Shown here one piece after another: positions 52,177-60,450 of a stretch of 64,000 nt of DNA; position 1 is the first letter of the stretch; each line of letters begins with the position of its first letter. Origin of the DNA: Paenarthrobacter aurescens (GTDB taxonomy: Bacteria; Actinomycetota; Actinomycetes; Actinomycetales; Micrococcaceae); the NCBI RefSeq assembly GCF_025421775.1, contig NZ_JAOEFX010000001.1, forward strand, positions 372,001 to 436,000, read 5' to 3'. The notes beneath the pieces are model-generated. The model was given only the letters and a program-made list of their open reading frames with translations, ran no database searches and was not told where the DNA came from. Position numbers and translations under genes: made by a program.

Positions 52177-53220
52177 CTAGCCGATGGTGGAGGCGTCGAT
52201 GACAAAGCGGTAGCGGACATCAGAGGCGAGGACCCGCTCGTAGGCATCGTTGATCTTGCTGGCCGGGATGACCTCAATCTCGGCGCCAAGGCCGTGCTCG
52301 GCGCAGAAGTTCAGCATCTCCTGCGTTTCGCGGATGCCGCCGATGGCGGAGCCTGCGAAGGAGCGACGACCTGTGATCAGCGAGAACACGTTGACCGGCA
52401 ACGGCTCAGCCGGTGCACCTACGTTGACCAGCGTGCCGTCGAGCGTAAGCAGCTGCAAGTACGCGCTGATGTCGATGGAGGCGCTGACCGTGTTGATGAT
52501 GAGGTCAAAGCTGCCCGCGAGTTCCTCGAACGTGGAGGGATCGCTGGTGGCGTAGTAGTGGTCCGCGCCGAGCTTGAGGCCGTCTTCCATCTTCTTCAAG
52601 GACTGTGAGAGCACGGTTACCTCGGCTCCCATGGCGTGGGCAATCTTGACGGCCATGTGGCCGAGCCCGCCGAGACCGACAATGGCGACCTTCTTGCCGG
52701 GACCGGCGCCCCAGTGGTGCAGCGGCGAGTAGGTGGTGATCCCGGCGCACAGCAACGGGGCAGCGACGTCGAGGTCCAAGCCTTCCGGGATGGTGACGAC
52801 GAAGTCCTCGTTGACTACAACGTGGCTGGAGTAGCCGCCCTGGGTGATGGTGCCATCGCGGTCAACGGCGCCGTAGGTGCCTACGTTTCCCTTGAGGCAG
52901 TACTGTTCCTCGCCGGCCAGGCAGTTCTTGCACTCCTTGCACGAGTTCACCATGCAGCCGACGCCGACACGGTCGCCCACGTTGTGCTTGGTGACGTTCG
53001 AGCCAACCTCAGTGACGATGCCGGCGATTTCGTGGCCGGGAGCCAGCGGATACTGCTGCGGGCCCCAGTCGCCGCGAACTGTGTGGATATCGGAGTGGCA
53101 GATGCCGGCGAACTTGATGTCGATGTGGACGTCGTTGGGGCCCACTTCGCGACGTTCGATGGTGGTGAGGGCCAGGTCGCCCGTGGCCGAGGGAGCAGCG
53201 TAAGCGTTAGCGGTAGGCAT
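52177..53220 (-). CDS. Zinc-dependent NADP+ alcohol dehydrogenase (YahK/CAD type)
   Basis: The protein is 347 aa of the MDR superfamily. The catalytic zinc ligands sit in GICHSD and GHEIAG. The structural-zinc cysteines are in [15 protein letters not shown]. The Rossmann motif is [14 protein letters not shown]. It is most like the broad-specificity aldehyde reductases YahK and AdhC. It reduces aldehydes to alcohols in the cytoplasm. It diverges from the XRE/MmyB regulator across 130 bases containing repeated CTAACCC-type motifs, so it is probably that regulator's target. Confidence 0.95.
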   Translation of the reverse strand: MPTANAYAAPSATGDLALTTIERREVGPNDVHIDIKFAGICHSDIHTVRGDWGPQQYPLAPGHEIAGIVTEVGSNVTKHNVGDRVGVGCMVNSCKECKNCLAGEEQYCLKGNVGTYGAVDRDGTITQGGYSSHVVVNEDFVVTIPEGLDLDVAAPLLCAGITTYSPLHHWGAGPGKKVAIVGLGGLGHMAVKIAHAMGAEVTVLSQSLKKMEDGLKLGADHYYATSDPSTFEELAGSFDLIINTVSASIDISAYLQLLTLDGTLVNVGAPAEPLPVNVFSLITGRRSFAGSAIGGIRETQEMLNFCAEHGLGAEIEVIPASKINDAYERVLASDVRYRFVIDASTIG

Positions 53221-53350
53221 GTTTCTCCTGCGTGGTGAACTTTGTTGGATGCTTCCATCTAACCCTGATTCCGTGAATGGAAGGAGTTACTGCTGTTAGG
53301 GGTAATGGCAGGGACTCCCTTAGCGGAGCAGAAGCCCTAACGTTGTCAGC

Positions 53351-54247
53351 ATGGACAACCGAACGGAGACCCGCGACTTCCTTGCCACGCGGCGGGCGAA
53401 GATCACCCCCGAGCAAGCGGGACTGGCTGCCTACGGCGGCAACCGACGCGTGCCCGGTCTGCGTCGCGGCGAGGTTGCCATGCTCGCTGGCGTGAGTGTG
53501 GAGTATTACACCCGCTTGGAACGGGGAAACCTCTCGGGCGTTTCGGAAAGCGTGCTCGAGTCCTTGGCCGGCGCACTGCAACTTGACGAAGCTGAACGCG
53601 CACACCTCCATGACCTCGCCCGTGCTGCGAGTGACGGTGGCAGGTCCCGACGTCGCCCGGTCCGGAAGCAGGCCATCCGGCCTGGCGTGCAACTCACCTT
53701 GGACGCGATCACCGGTTCGCCGGCCTTCATCCGCAACGGTCGCCTCGATTTGCTGGCTACGAACGCGTTGGGCCGGGCCTTGTACGCAGACATCTACGAC
53801 AGCCCGGCCGGGCCGCCCAACCACGCCCGGTTCCTCTTCCTCGACCCGCGCAGCCAGGATTTCTACACGGACTGGGAGCGCGCCGCCAACGACACCGTAG
53901 CCATCATGCGTACCGAGGCCGGCCGCGACCCCTATGACCGTGGGCTCAGTGACCTGGTGGGCGAGCTATCAACCCGCAGCGAGGAATTCCGGGTCCGCTG
54001 GGCTTCACACAATGTCCGGCAGCACTACAGCGGGAAGAAGCACTTCAGGCACCGGATCGTGGGCGACTTGCATTTGCTGTATGAAGCCCTTGAGTTGTCG
54101 GCTGACTCCGGGCTGACCTTGACCGTCTACAACGCTGAGCCGGGCACCGGCACTGCGGACGCCTTGCATCTGCTGGCCAGCTGGGCTGCGACGGCTCCTG
54201 CCGTGCCAAGCGGTTCCGGGCCCGTGCGGAATATTCCGAACAAGTAA
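53351..54247 (+). CDS. XRE-family regulator with MmyB-like ligand-binding domain
   Basis: The protein is 298 aa. The N-terminal Cro/CI-type helix-turn-helix covers about residues 10-80 (RRVPGLRRGEVAMLAGVSVEYYTRLERG). The C-terminal MmyB domain runs from about residue 105 to 275 with LLATNALGRALY, FLDPRSQDFYTDWERAANDTV and FRVRWASHNVRQHYSG. MmyB-type regulators bind small hydrophobic ligands and usually control a neighbouring oxidoreductase. The divergent dehydrogenase is the obvious candidate. A cupin gene follows after 30 bases on the same strand. Confidence 0.93.
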   Translation: MDNRTETRDFLATRRAKITPEQAGLAAYGGNRRVPGLRRGEVAMLAGVSVEYYTRLERGNLSGVSESVLESLAGALQLDEAERAHLHDLARAASDGGRSRRRPVRKQAIRPGVQLTLDAITGSPAFIRNGRLDLLATNALGRALYADIYDSPAGPPNHARFLFLDPRSQDFYTDWERAANDTVAIMRTEAGRDPYDRGLSDLVGELSTRSEEFRVRWASHNVRQHYSGKKHFRHRIVGDLHLLYEALELSADSGLTLTVYNAEPGTGTADALHLLASWAATAPAVPSGSGPVRNIPNK

Positions 54248-54277
54248 TCCCGAACTGATCCAGAACGAAAAGGAACC

Positions 54278-54682
54278 ATGGACATTTCTGCCAAGACCAC
54301 CAGTACCAAAGGACCCGCCGCGCGATTCACAGGCGACGTGTATTTTGACGTTATCGCCAAGGGTGAAGAGCCGTCGCAGCTGCGTGTGAACATCGTTCGA
54401 TTCGCACCCTGTTCCCGAACTGCGTGGCACACCCACTCCGCAGGGCAGACCCTTCACGTCACTGACGGGGTCTGCTTGGTACAGGCACGCGGCGGTGAGG
54501 TCCAGGTGGTCCAGGAAGGCCAAACGATCTACACACCACCAGGTGAATGGTACTGGCATGGCGCTGCGCCGGACCATTTCATGAGCCATCTGGCCATGTG
54601 GGAAACCGCCGGGGCAACGGACGGCTCGGAGACGACATGGGGCGAGTTGGTCACCGATGAGGAGTACGGCTACCCGGAGTGA
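54278..54682 (+). CDS. Small cupin-domain protein
   Basis: The protein is 134 aa with an AAAAGGAA site before the ATG. It is a single cupin barrel: RTAWHTHSAGQTLHVTDG (motif 1, two His), then GEVQVVQEGQTIYTPPGEWYWHGAAPDH (motif 2, one His). It resembles the carboxymuconolactone-associated and quercetinase-like small cupins. The metal is probably Fe, Mn or Zn. Function is unknown. It is likely co-transcribed with the XRE regulator. Confidence 0.85.
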   Translation: MDISAKTTSTKGPAARFTGDVYFDVIAKGEEPSQLRVNIVRFAPCSRTAWHTHSAGQTLHVTDGVCLVQARGGEVQVVQEGQTIYTPPGEWYWHGAAPDHFMSHLAMWETAGATDGSETTWGELVTDEEYGYPE

Positions 54683-54710
54683 TCGAGGCTGATCGTTTTC
54701 CGCTGATCTG

Positions 54711-54755
54711 TTGACCGGTCCAAAGGACCCGCGAATAATAGGGGAAGCGCTTTCC
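54711..54755 (+). promoter_or_regulatory. Promoter and LacI-type operator of the acyltransferase fusion gene
   Basis: TTGACC (54711-54716), a 17-base spacer and AATAAT (54734-54739) are near-consensus. GGAAGCGCTTTCC (54743-54755), a LacI/GalR-type palindrome centred on CG, overlaps the predicted start site, so repression is expected. No LacI gene is in the window. Confidence 0.65.
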
Positions 54756-54787
54756 GGCATTTTCACCCCGAACGCGGAGACACCGAC

Positions 54788-56524
54788 GTGAATCCCCAGC
54801 ACCACCTCAGTTACGACTACTCGCCTTGGACGTTCTGGGGTTCTGCCTCGGACGAAGAGCGCGAAGCGCAGCACGACTACCAAAAGAGCTTCGCTGAACG
54901 GGCGGGAGTCAGCATAGGTGATCGCGCGTTCCTGACCCCCTTGGCAAGCGTTGATCCCGACTACCTCGCTCTTGGCGCCGATTCCTTCATCGCCGCCCAC
55001 GCCTATGTCACCGGGTCCATCACCATGGGCGACGACTGCACCATCAATGCGTTCACCGTGGTTCGAGGCACCATCACCATGGGCGACGGCGTACGGATCG
55101 GCGCCCACACCTCCATCCTCGGCTTCAACCACTCGATGGAACCTTCCCAGCCCGTGTTCAAGCAGCCGCTCACGAGTAAGGGCATCAGTATTGGGGACGA
55201 TGTGTGGATCGGTTCCAATGTGGTGGTCCTTGATGGCGTCACCGTCGGATCGCACGCCGTATTGGCCGCCGGGGCGGTGGTCACCAAGGACGTCCCCGAA
55301 TGGTCCATAGTGGGCGGGAATCCCGCGCGCCACATCAGGGACAGGCGGGACTCGGCTTCAGCTATTCCGGCCGCTGGAGTTGAGGCAGCGCCCGACGGCG
55401 GGTTGTTGGCTGGGTTGGCGGACTTCGCGGACGCAGCCCGCGCCGATGCTTCAGCCATTCTCGCGCGGAGTTGGACGTCTGCAGCCAGCGGCCGCTATGT
55501 TGACCGACCGGGTGCTGTTCCTACCGTCAGGGCACACTGCGATGCGATTGAGATCGCGGACCTGTTGTTGGGATCTGTCCCTTCGCAACTGTCGCGGGAC
55601 GAGCACGTATCGCGGTTGCAGGCTCTCCAGGATCCGGTAACCGGCCTGGCTCCGGAGCTCGGATCCGACACCCGGGTTTATGCGGGTGACCTCTCTTTCG
55701 GCACCGGCCCTGCGACGTACCACGTGCTTTCCGTGGGATACGCGTTGGACCTGCTTGGCAGCCGGTTCGAGCATCCTGTCCATGCCGTAGCCGGAATGGA
55801 TGCGGCAGCGGTCGCTGCTTCGCTGGATGCTCTTCCGTGGCGTAAGGAAGCGTGGGAATCCGGCGCGTGGGTGGATGCTTGGAGCACGGCGGCGTACTGG
55901 AACCTTGCACAGGCGCATCCGAACAGCCCGGGTTCCCTTGACGTGTTGTTCGGGTGGCTGCTCACCCACGTCAATCCGGCGGCCGGAACCTGGGGTACGC
56001 CCACCGATGACACCCGGCTCAAGGTCGTTAATGGCTACTACCGCCTGACGCGTGGCACGTTCGCGCAATTCGGGTTGCCGGTGCCGCATGTTGAGCGGCT
56101 GGTGGACACAGTTCTGGAGCACTCCGTGGACCCCCGCTACTTCGCCCCCGACCGGCAGAATGCATGCAATGTCCTGGATGTCGTCCATCCCTTGTGGCTT
56201 GCTTCCAAGCAGACGACGCACCGCAGGGAGGACATGAAAGAGTGGGCAAAGGCGCAACTGAAACACGCCCTGGGTCGGTGGCATCCTGGCGAGGGACTAG
56301 CCTTCAGTGCCGCCCCCGGGAGCGGCGACCAGCATCTCCCAACCCTGCAGGGAACCGAAATGTGGCTGGCCATCATCTGGTACCTGGCCGACCTTCTCGA
56401 TAGTGCCGAAGCACTGGGATACCGGCCCCGTGGCGTCCATCGTCCTGAACCCGCATTGCTGCTGCCCACGCTCCAGGCGGAGGCCGGAGATATCCACATA
56501 GCCTCAAAGAGGACTGATAGCTGA
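54788..56524 (+). CDS. Hexapeptide-repeat acyltransferase fused to a helical-toroid-like domain
   Basis: The protein is 578 aa from GTG 54788 with GGAGA upstream. Residues about 40-185 form a left-handed beta-helix of the LacA/NodL type: repeated [IV]G[DS]-type turns (ITMGDDCTINAFTVV, ISIGDDVWIGSNVVVLDGV, VVTKDVPEWSIVGGNPA). The catalytic His is probably in GFNHSMEP. Residues about 200-560 are helical, with tandem-like segments (AWVDAWSTAAYWNLAQAH, LPTLQGTEMWLAIIWYLADLL) like an alpha/alpha toroid. The first part probably O-acetylates a sugar. The second part is unrecognised. A LacI-type operator suggests carbohydrate control. Confidence 0.82.
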   Translation: MNPQHHLSYDYSPWTFWGSASDEEREAQHDYQKSFAERAGVSIGDRAFLTPLASVDPDYLALGADSFIAAHAYVTGSITMGDDCTINAFTVVRGTITMGDGVRIGAHTSILGFNHSMEPSQPVFKQPLTSKGISIGDDVWIGSNVVVLDGVTVGSHAVLAAGAVVTKDVPEWSIVGGNPARHIRDRRDSASAIPAAGVEAAPDGGLLAGLADFADAARADASAILARSWTSAASGRYVDRPGAVPTVRAHCDAIEIADLLLGSVPSQLSRDEHVSRLQALQDPVTGLAPELGSDTRVYAGDLSFGTGPATYHVLSVGYALDLLGSRFEHPVHAVAGMDAAAVAASLDALPWRKEAWESGAWVDAWSTAAYWNLAQAHPNSPGSLDVLFGWLLTHVNPAAGTWGTPTDDTRLKVVNGYYRLTRGTFAQFGLPVPHVERLVDTVLEHSVDPRYFAPDRQNACNVLDVVHPLWLASKQTTHRREDMKEWAKAQLKHALGRWHPGEGLAFSAAPGSGDQHLPTLQGTEMWLAIIWYLADLLDSAEALGYRPRGVHRPEPALLLPTLQAEAGDIHIASKRTDS

Positions 56525-56549
56525 CGAGCCATCGTGACAGGGTTGAGTC

Positions 56550-58499
56550 ATGGAAAGCATCGGACGGGTTTCGGCACGGCAGGCGGGTTCGCTCCGGGCC
56601 GCTGCCCTGCTGCGTGAACGGTCCGGCGGGCCACTCGCCAACTCAGCGCGGCTGGCAGTGTTCGAGAACACGACGGCGGCAGGCACCGTCGTGGATGGCT
56701 CCCGGGGCGCTGGGCTGCCTCGCGGATTCAGGTTGCTGACCGGGTCGGTCGAACCCGTGCCAAAAGAGCTGACCTCAGCAAGTAGTGCGCCGGTACTGGA
56801 TGCTGCGCTTCTTGAGGGTGCCGCGGCCGTAGAAGCCTTACGTTCCATGGTGGCCGCGGAGGCGCGCTTGTTCGGGTTTGTTGAGGCTGCTGATTTTGCC
56901 GGCCGGGTGGAGGAGATCTCCCGGTGTGTGGAGTACTTGCAGGTTGTTGCGGCGCAGGCGGTGGAACGGTCCCGGGCGGAAGCTCAGCAAACGGGGCCGG
57001 GGCCCTCGGCTGCAGCGCCGGAGTGGCGGACGGGCTGGAGTGAAGCACCGGAAGAGCCAACGAGTGGAACCGGCACGGGCACCCTCGACCGGGCAGCGGC
57101 TGGGACGATCAGTCCAAGTCAGGCGGGTGCGGCCGCGGCAGGGACCTTCAGTGCCGCAGCGGCGCAGAGTCCTGCCCGTGCCGCCAGCGGGAAAGGCGCT
57201 GAGGGTACTGCCAACCCTGCGGATGATGGGTACCGGAACGCGGCCGAGTTCCTGCGGGCACGGTTGCGGATCGGCATCGGTGAAGCCCGGCGCAGGCTCG
57301 CCCTCGCCGCCGACATCCTCCCCCAGACGGGCATGACCGGACAGGAAATCCCCGCCCGCCGCGAACTGCTCGCCGAAGCGGTTGGTTCCGCGTTGGTGCC
57401 CTCCCGGTCCGCGACCATCATCAGCACCGCCCTGGACAAAGTCCGGCACCTCACCGACGAAGACACCATCACCCGGATGGAACACGCCCTGACCACCACC
57501 GCCGTGGAGACCGACCCGGACTTCGTCACCACAATGGCCAAACGCTGGGCCGACAGGATCGACCAAGACGGCCCCGAACCCTCCGAAGAAATCCTCCGCC
57601 AATTCCAAGGCGCGTTCCTCCGCCGCCGACGCCGCCACGGACTCCACCACCTCGAAATCTTCGCCACCGACGAACAATACGAAACCCTCATCACCGCCAT
57701 GAACGCCGCCACCAACCCCCGCCTCACCACCCACCAGCACGAGACGAACACCGTAACCGGGACTGCCAGCCCGGACCTGGACCGCCGCACCCGGCCCCAG
57801 AAACACCTCAACGGCCTCACCGGCGCCTGCAGCGTCGCGATGAGCACCGGAAAACTGCCCTCCAACGGCGGACTCCGACCCCAACTCACCGTCACCATCG
57901 ACCACCGCGACCTCTTCGAACACCTCACCCGCACTCAACTCCCAGACACCGACACAACCCGGAACCCCCTCCACCAGCCAGGCAACACCGGCGATGCCCG
58001 GAACCCCCTCAGCACAGGCACCGCGACGTTCACCGGCCCGATCCACCCTGACACCATCCGCAAAATCGCCTGCGACGCCGACATCATCCCCGTCCTGCTC
58101 GGCAGCGACTCCCGGATCCTGGACATCGGCCGGACCACCCGGATCTTCCCACCCCACATCCGCAAAGCCATCACCGCCCGCGACGGCGGCTGCGCCTTCC
58201 CCGACTGCACCATCCCCGCACCCTGGTGCGAAGCACACCACACCACCTACTGGTCCCACGGCGGCACCACCTCAACCAACAACGGCACCCTGCTCTGCAG
58301 CCACCACCACCACCTCATCCACAAAGAACAATGGCGCATCAACATGACAACAGGCGTCCCCTGGTTCATCCCCCCACCCCACCTCGACCCAAACCAAACA
58401 CCCCGACGCAACCACCACCACACACCCCACAGAACTTTTCAGCGCCCACAATGGGACTCGGTCATCACCCCTGTCGGGATTGGGTTAGGGAAGGCATAG
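56550..58499 (+). CDS. DUF222-HNH endonuclease-domain protein
   Basis: The protein is 649 aa. It has an N-terminal DUF222 helical domain (about 85-430, including ELLAEAVGSALVPSRSATIIS and RRRRRHGLHHLEIFATDEQYETL). The C-terminal HNH nuclease motif (about residues 540-600) reads RDGGCAFPDCTIPAPWCEAHHTTYWSHGG then LLCSHHHHLIHKE, with the paired Cys and His metal ligands. Such genes occur in many copies in Arthrobacter and Mycobacterium (the 13E12-type proteins) and are of unknown role. From about 57290 on, the plus strand is strikingly C-rich and G-poor. Confidence 0.9.
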   Translation: MESIGRVSARQAGSLRAAALLRERSGGPLANSARLAVFENTTAAGTVVDGSRGAGLPRGFRLLTGSVEPVPKELTSASSAPVLDAALLEGAAAVEALRSMVAAEARLFGFVEAADFAGRVEEISRCVEYLQVVAAQAVERSRAEAQQTGPGPSAAAPEWRTGWSEAPEEPTSGTGTGTLDRAAAGTISPSQAGAAAAGTFSAAAAQSPARAASGKGAEGTANPADDGYRNAAEFLRARLRIGIGEARRRLALAADILPQTGMTGQEIPARRELLAEAVGSALVPSRSATIISTALDKVRHLTDEDTITRMEHALTTTAVETDPDFVTTMAKRWADRIDQDGPEPSEEILRQFQGAFLRRRRRHGLHHLEIFATDEQYETLITAMNAATNPRLTTHQHETNTVTGTASPDLDRRTRPQKHLNGLTGACSVAMSTGKLPSNGGLRPQLTVTIDHRDLFEHLTRTQLPDTDTTRNPLHQPGNTGDARNPLSTGTATFTGPIHPDTIRKIACDADIIPVLLGSDSRILDIGRTTRIFPPHIRKAITARDGGCAFPDCTIPAPWCEAHHTTYWSHGGTTSTNNGTLLCSHHHHLIHKEQWRINMTTGVPWFIPPPHLDPNQTPRRNHHHTPHRTFQRPQWDSVITPVGIGLGKA

Positions 58500-58575
58500 G
58501 CCCGGTTCGCGGCCCGGGTGCGCGGGACACAACCCCTCTCACGGAGTCCGGAAGGTGTGCGAACTCAAGCACCAT

Positions 58576-58630
58576 GCCTCAGATCACGGCGCCTCAGATG
58601 ACGGCGCCTCAGATCACGGCGCCTCAGACA
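58576..58630. repeat. 15-bp tandem repeat, 3.7 copies
   Basis: GCCTCAGATCACGGC at 58576-58590, GCCTCAGATGACGGC at 58591-58605, GCCTCAGATCACGGC at 58606-58620 and a partial GCCTCAGACA at 58621-58630. It lies in the 142-base gap between the convergent HNH and sigma factor genes. Confidence 0.9.
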
Positions 58631-58641
58631 CTGACCTCGGA

Positions 58642-59895
58642 CTATTCGTCTGCGAGCTCAGCGATCTTCCGCTCCAGCGCAATCCGTTCGGCGGCGTTCG
58701 AGCACAGGTCAAGTGCTTCCAGCAGGGCTTCCTTGGCCTCCGTGTGACGACCCAACCTGGTAAGGAGTTCACCTCGTACTGTCGGCAGCAGATGGGAGCC
58801 TCTCAACTCACCACGGCTCGCCAAGCTATCCACCAGCTGCAATCCGGCCAACGGACCCGACACCATCGCCACAGCTACAGCACGATTCAGTTCAATGACG
58901 GGCGATGGAGTCAACCGTCCCAAGGCCTCGTAAAGGATCACTATCCATTGCCAATCAGTCTCAGCCGCCGCCCGCGCCACCGCATGGCATTCCGCAATGG
59001 AGGCCTGCAATCCATAGGCGCCGAGACCGCGGCCGGCGGCCACCGCCGTCGATAGTGCCGCCCTGCCCCGGCGTATGGCGGACTTGTCCCACCGCCGTCG
59101 ATCCTGGTCTTCCAGGAGGACTGGCCGTCCATTAGCGTCGAGCCTGGCAGGAAAGCGGGCGGCCGTGAGTTCCATCAGCGCCAAGAGGCTGAACACTTCG
59201 GGCTCCGGTGTCAGCCGGACCAGCACACGGGCGAGCCGGCGTGCCTCATTGGCAAGTTCCAGGCGCATCCACGAGTCACCCGCGGAAGCGAAGGATCCCT
59301 CCGTGAAAATCAGGTAGACCACCTGCAAAACGGAACCGAGCCGCGCCGGGATTTCCTGTGGGTCCGGCACGGCAAACGGAATGCGGGCCGCTGCCAGAGT
59401 CTTCTTGGCACGCGTGATGCGGGCCTGGATGGTTGGAACGGGGACCAAAAAAGCCTTGGCGATCTCCTCCGTACCCATGCCGCCCACAACCCTTAGCGTC
59501 AAGGCGATCCGTGCTTCCTTGGACAACACCGGATGGCAGGAAATGAACATCAGTGCCAGAACGTCGTCGTTGATCGAGTCTGGACTAAACAAGGTGTCCA
59601 CACCCGGTTCTTCCTCGGACAGATCGCGGGCCAGCAGGGCGTACTTTTCGTCGCGTACGGCACGCCGCCGGAATGAATCGATCGCCCGACGCCGCCCGGC
59701 AGTCAGGAGCCAACCCGCCGGCTCCGTAGGGACGCCGCTGACAGACCAGGACACGAGTGCCTCTGCGAGGGCTTCCTGCGCCAGGTCCTCTGCCAGGGTG
59801 AAGTCGCCGGTGTAGCGGGCAAGGGCGCCGACGATGCGGGCGGATTCACTGCGCCACACCGCTTCGACGGCGTCCCTTGCCTCATTGCTGCTCAC
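58642..59895 (-). CDS. ECF42-type RNA polymerase sigma factor with C-terminal helical extension
   Basis: From GTG 59895 the protein is 417 aa, much longer than a plain ECF sigma. Region 2 includes DFTLAEDLAQEALAEALVSW and GWLLTAGRRRAIDSFRRR (promoter melting and -10). Region 4 is ALTLRVVGGMGTEEIAKAFLVPVPTIQARITRAKKTL. A C-terminal helical/TPR-like domain of about 200 residues (SLLALMELTAARFPARLD, AECHAVARAAAETDWQWIVILYEAL) marks group ECF42. There is no anti-sigma gene; control is thought to act through the C-terminal domain. The DGPF partner lies directly upstream on the same strand. Confidence 0.92.
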   Translation of the reverse strand: MSSNEARDAVEAVWRSESARIVGALARYTGDFTLAEDLAQEALAEALVSWSVSGVPTEPAGWLLTAGRRRAIDSFRRRAVRDEKYALLARDLSEEEPGVDTLFSPDSINDDVLALMFISCHPVLSKEARIALTLRVVGGMGTEEIAKAFLVPVPTIQARITRAKKTLAAARIPFAVPDPQEIPARLGSVLQVVYLIFTEGSFASAGDSWMRLELANEARRLARVLVRLTPEPEVFSLLALMELTAARFPARLDANGRPVLLEDQDRRRWDKSAIRRGRAALSTAVAAGRGLGAYGLQASIAECHAVARAAAETDWQWIVILYEALGRLTPSPVIELNRAVAVAMVSGPLAGLQLVDSLASRGELRGSHLLPTVRGELLTRLGRHTEAKEALLEALDLCSNAAERIALERKIAELADE

Positions 59896-59932
59896 GCCAG
59901 TGGCTGTTGACCGGAGTTTCCGTTGGCGGACC

Positions 59933-60352
59933 TCAGAGCTGGCCGGTCTGCTCGCGCCATGCGCGTTCCTTCTGGATCCATTCGTTGTCCTGCGGGAATT
60001 CATCAATGCTGGCGACGCGTCGGATTTCGGTCTTCGTACCTTCGGTCATGGGGGCCCGCTTGGCCCATTCGATTGCTTCCTGCTGGGATGCGACGTCCAG
60101 GATGTAGAAACCGCCGAACAGTTCCTTAGTCTCGCCGTAAGGTCCGTCCGTGACGACCGGGGTGTCACCGGTGAAGTCCACCACGACGCCATCCTTCGCG
60201 TCGTCGAGGCCTTCAGCGGCCAAGAGGACTCCTGCCCGAATCAGTTCGTCGTTGAATTTGCCCATGGCGTCGAGGATTTCGTTGAAGTCGATGTTCTCGA
60301 ACTTGGCGTAGGAAGCGTCGTCTGCCCGCATGATCAGCATGTATTTCGCCAT
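59933..60352 (-). CDS. DGPF/YCII-domain protein paired with the ECF42 sigma factor
   Basis: The protein is 139 aa from ATG 60352 (GGAG ten bases upstream). It is a YCII ferredoxin-like domain: MAKYMLIMRADDASYA, the hallmark TDGPYGETKELFGGFYILDVAS, and EWAKRAPMTEGTKTEIRRV. DGPF proteins are the regular partners of ECF42 sigma factors, often in several copies. Their enzymatic role, if any, is not known. The promoter upstream matches the ECF42 motif, so the operon is probably autoregulated. Confidence 0.92.
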   Translation of the reverse strand: MAKYMLIMRADDASYAKFENIDFNEILDAMGKFNDELIRAGVLLAAEGLDDAKDGVVVDFTGDTPVVTDGPYGETKELFGGFYILDVASQQEAIEWAKRAPMTEGTKTEIRRVASIDEFPQDNEWIQKERAWREQTGQL

Positions 60353-60405
60353 TTCACTCAATCTCCTGTGTCGTGGAAAGCCGCCCTTCGACTTTCTCAT
60401 CCATA

Positions 60406-60433
60406 GGTCGAACAGCGCGAGCAATAATCGACA
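60406..60433 (-). promoter_or_regulatory. ECF42-type promoter upstream of the DGPF gene
   Basis: On the minus strand TGTCGA (60428-60433), a 17-base spacer and CGACC (60406-60410). As I recall it, the ECF42 target motif is TGTCGA at -35 with a CGA-type -10. The first base of the DGPF start codon is about 54 bases downstream. Confidence 0.65.
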
Positions 60434-60450
60434 CGGTGCCAAACAATTTT

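Noticed and set aside
56838-58259. 473-codon minus-strand open frame
   Set aside because: It is opposite the DUF222-HNH gene; Gly/Val-rich translation is the expected result of the C-rich coding strand.
58576-58630. CRISPR array or coding repeat
   Set aside because: There are no spacers; the frame through it overlaps the HNH gene end and has no start of its own with support.
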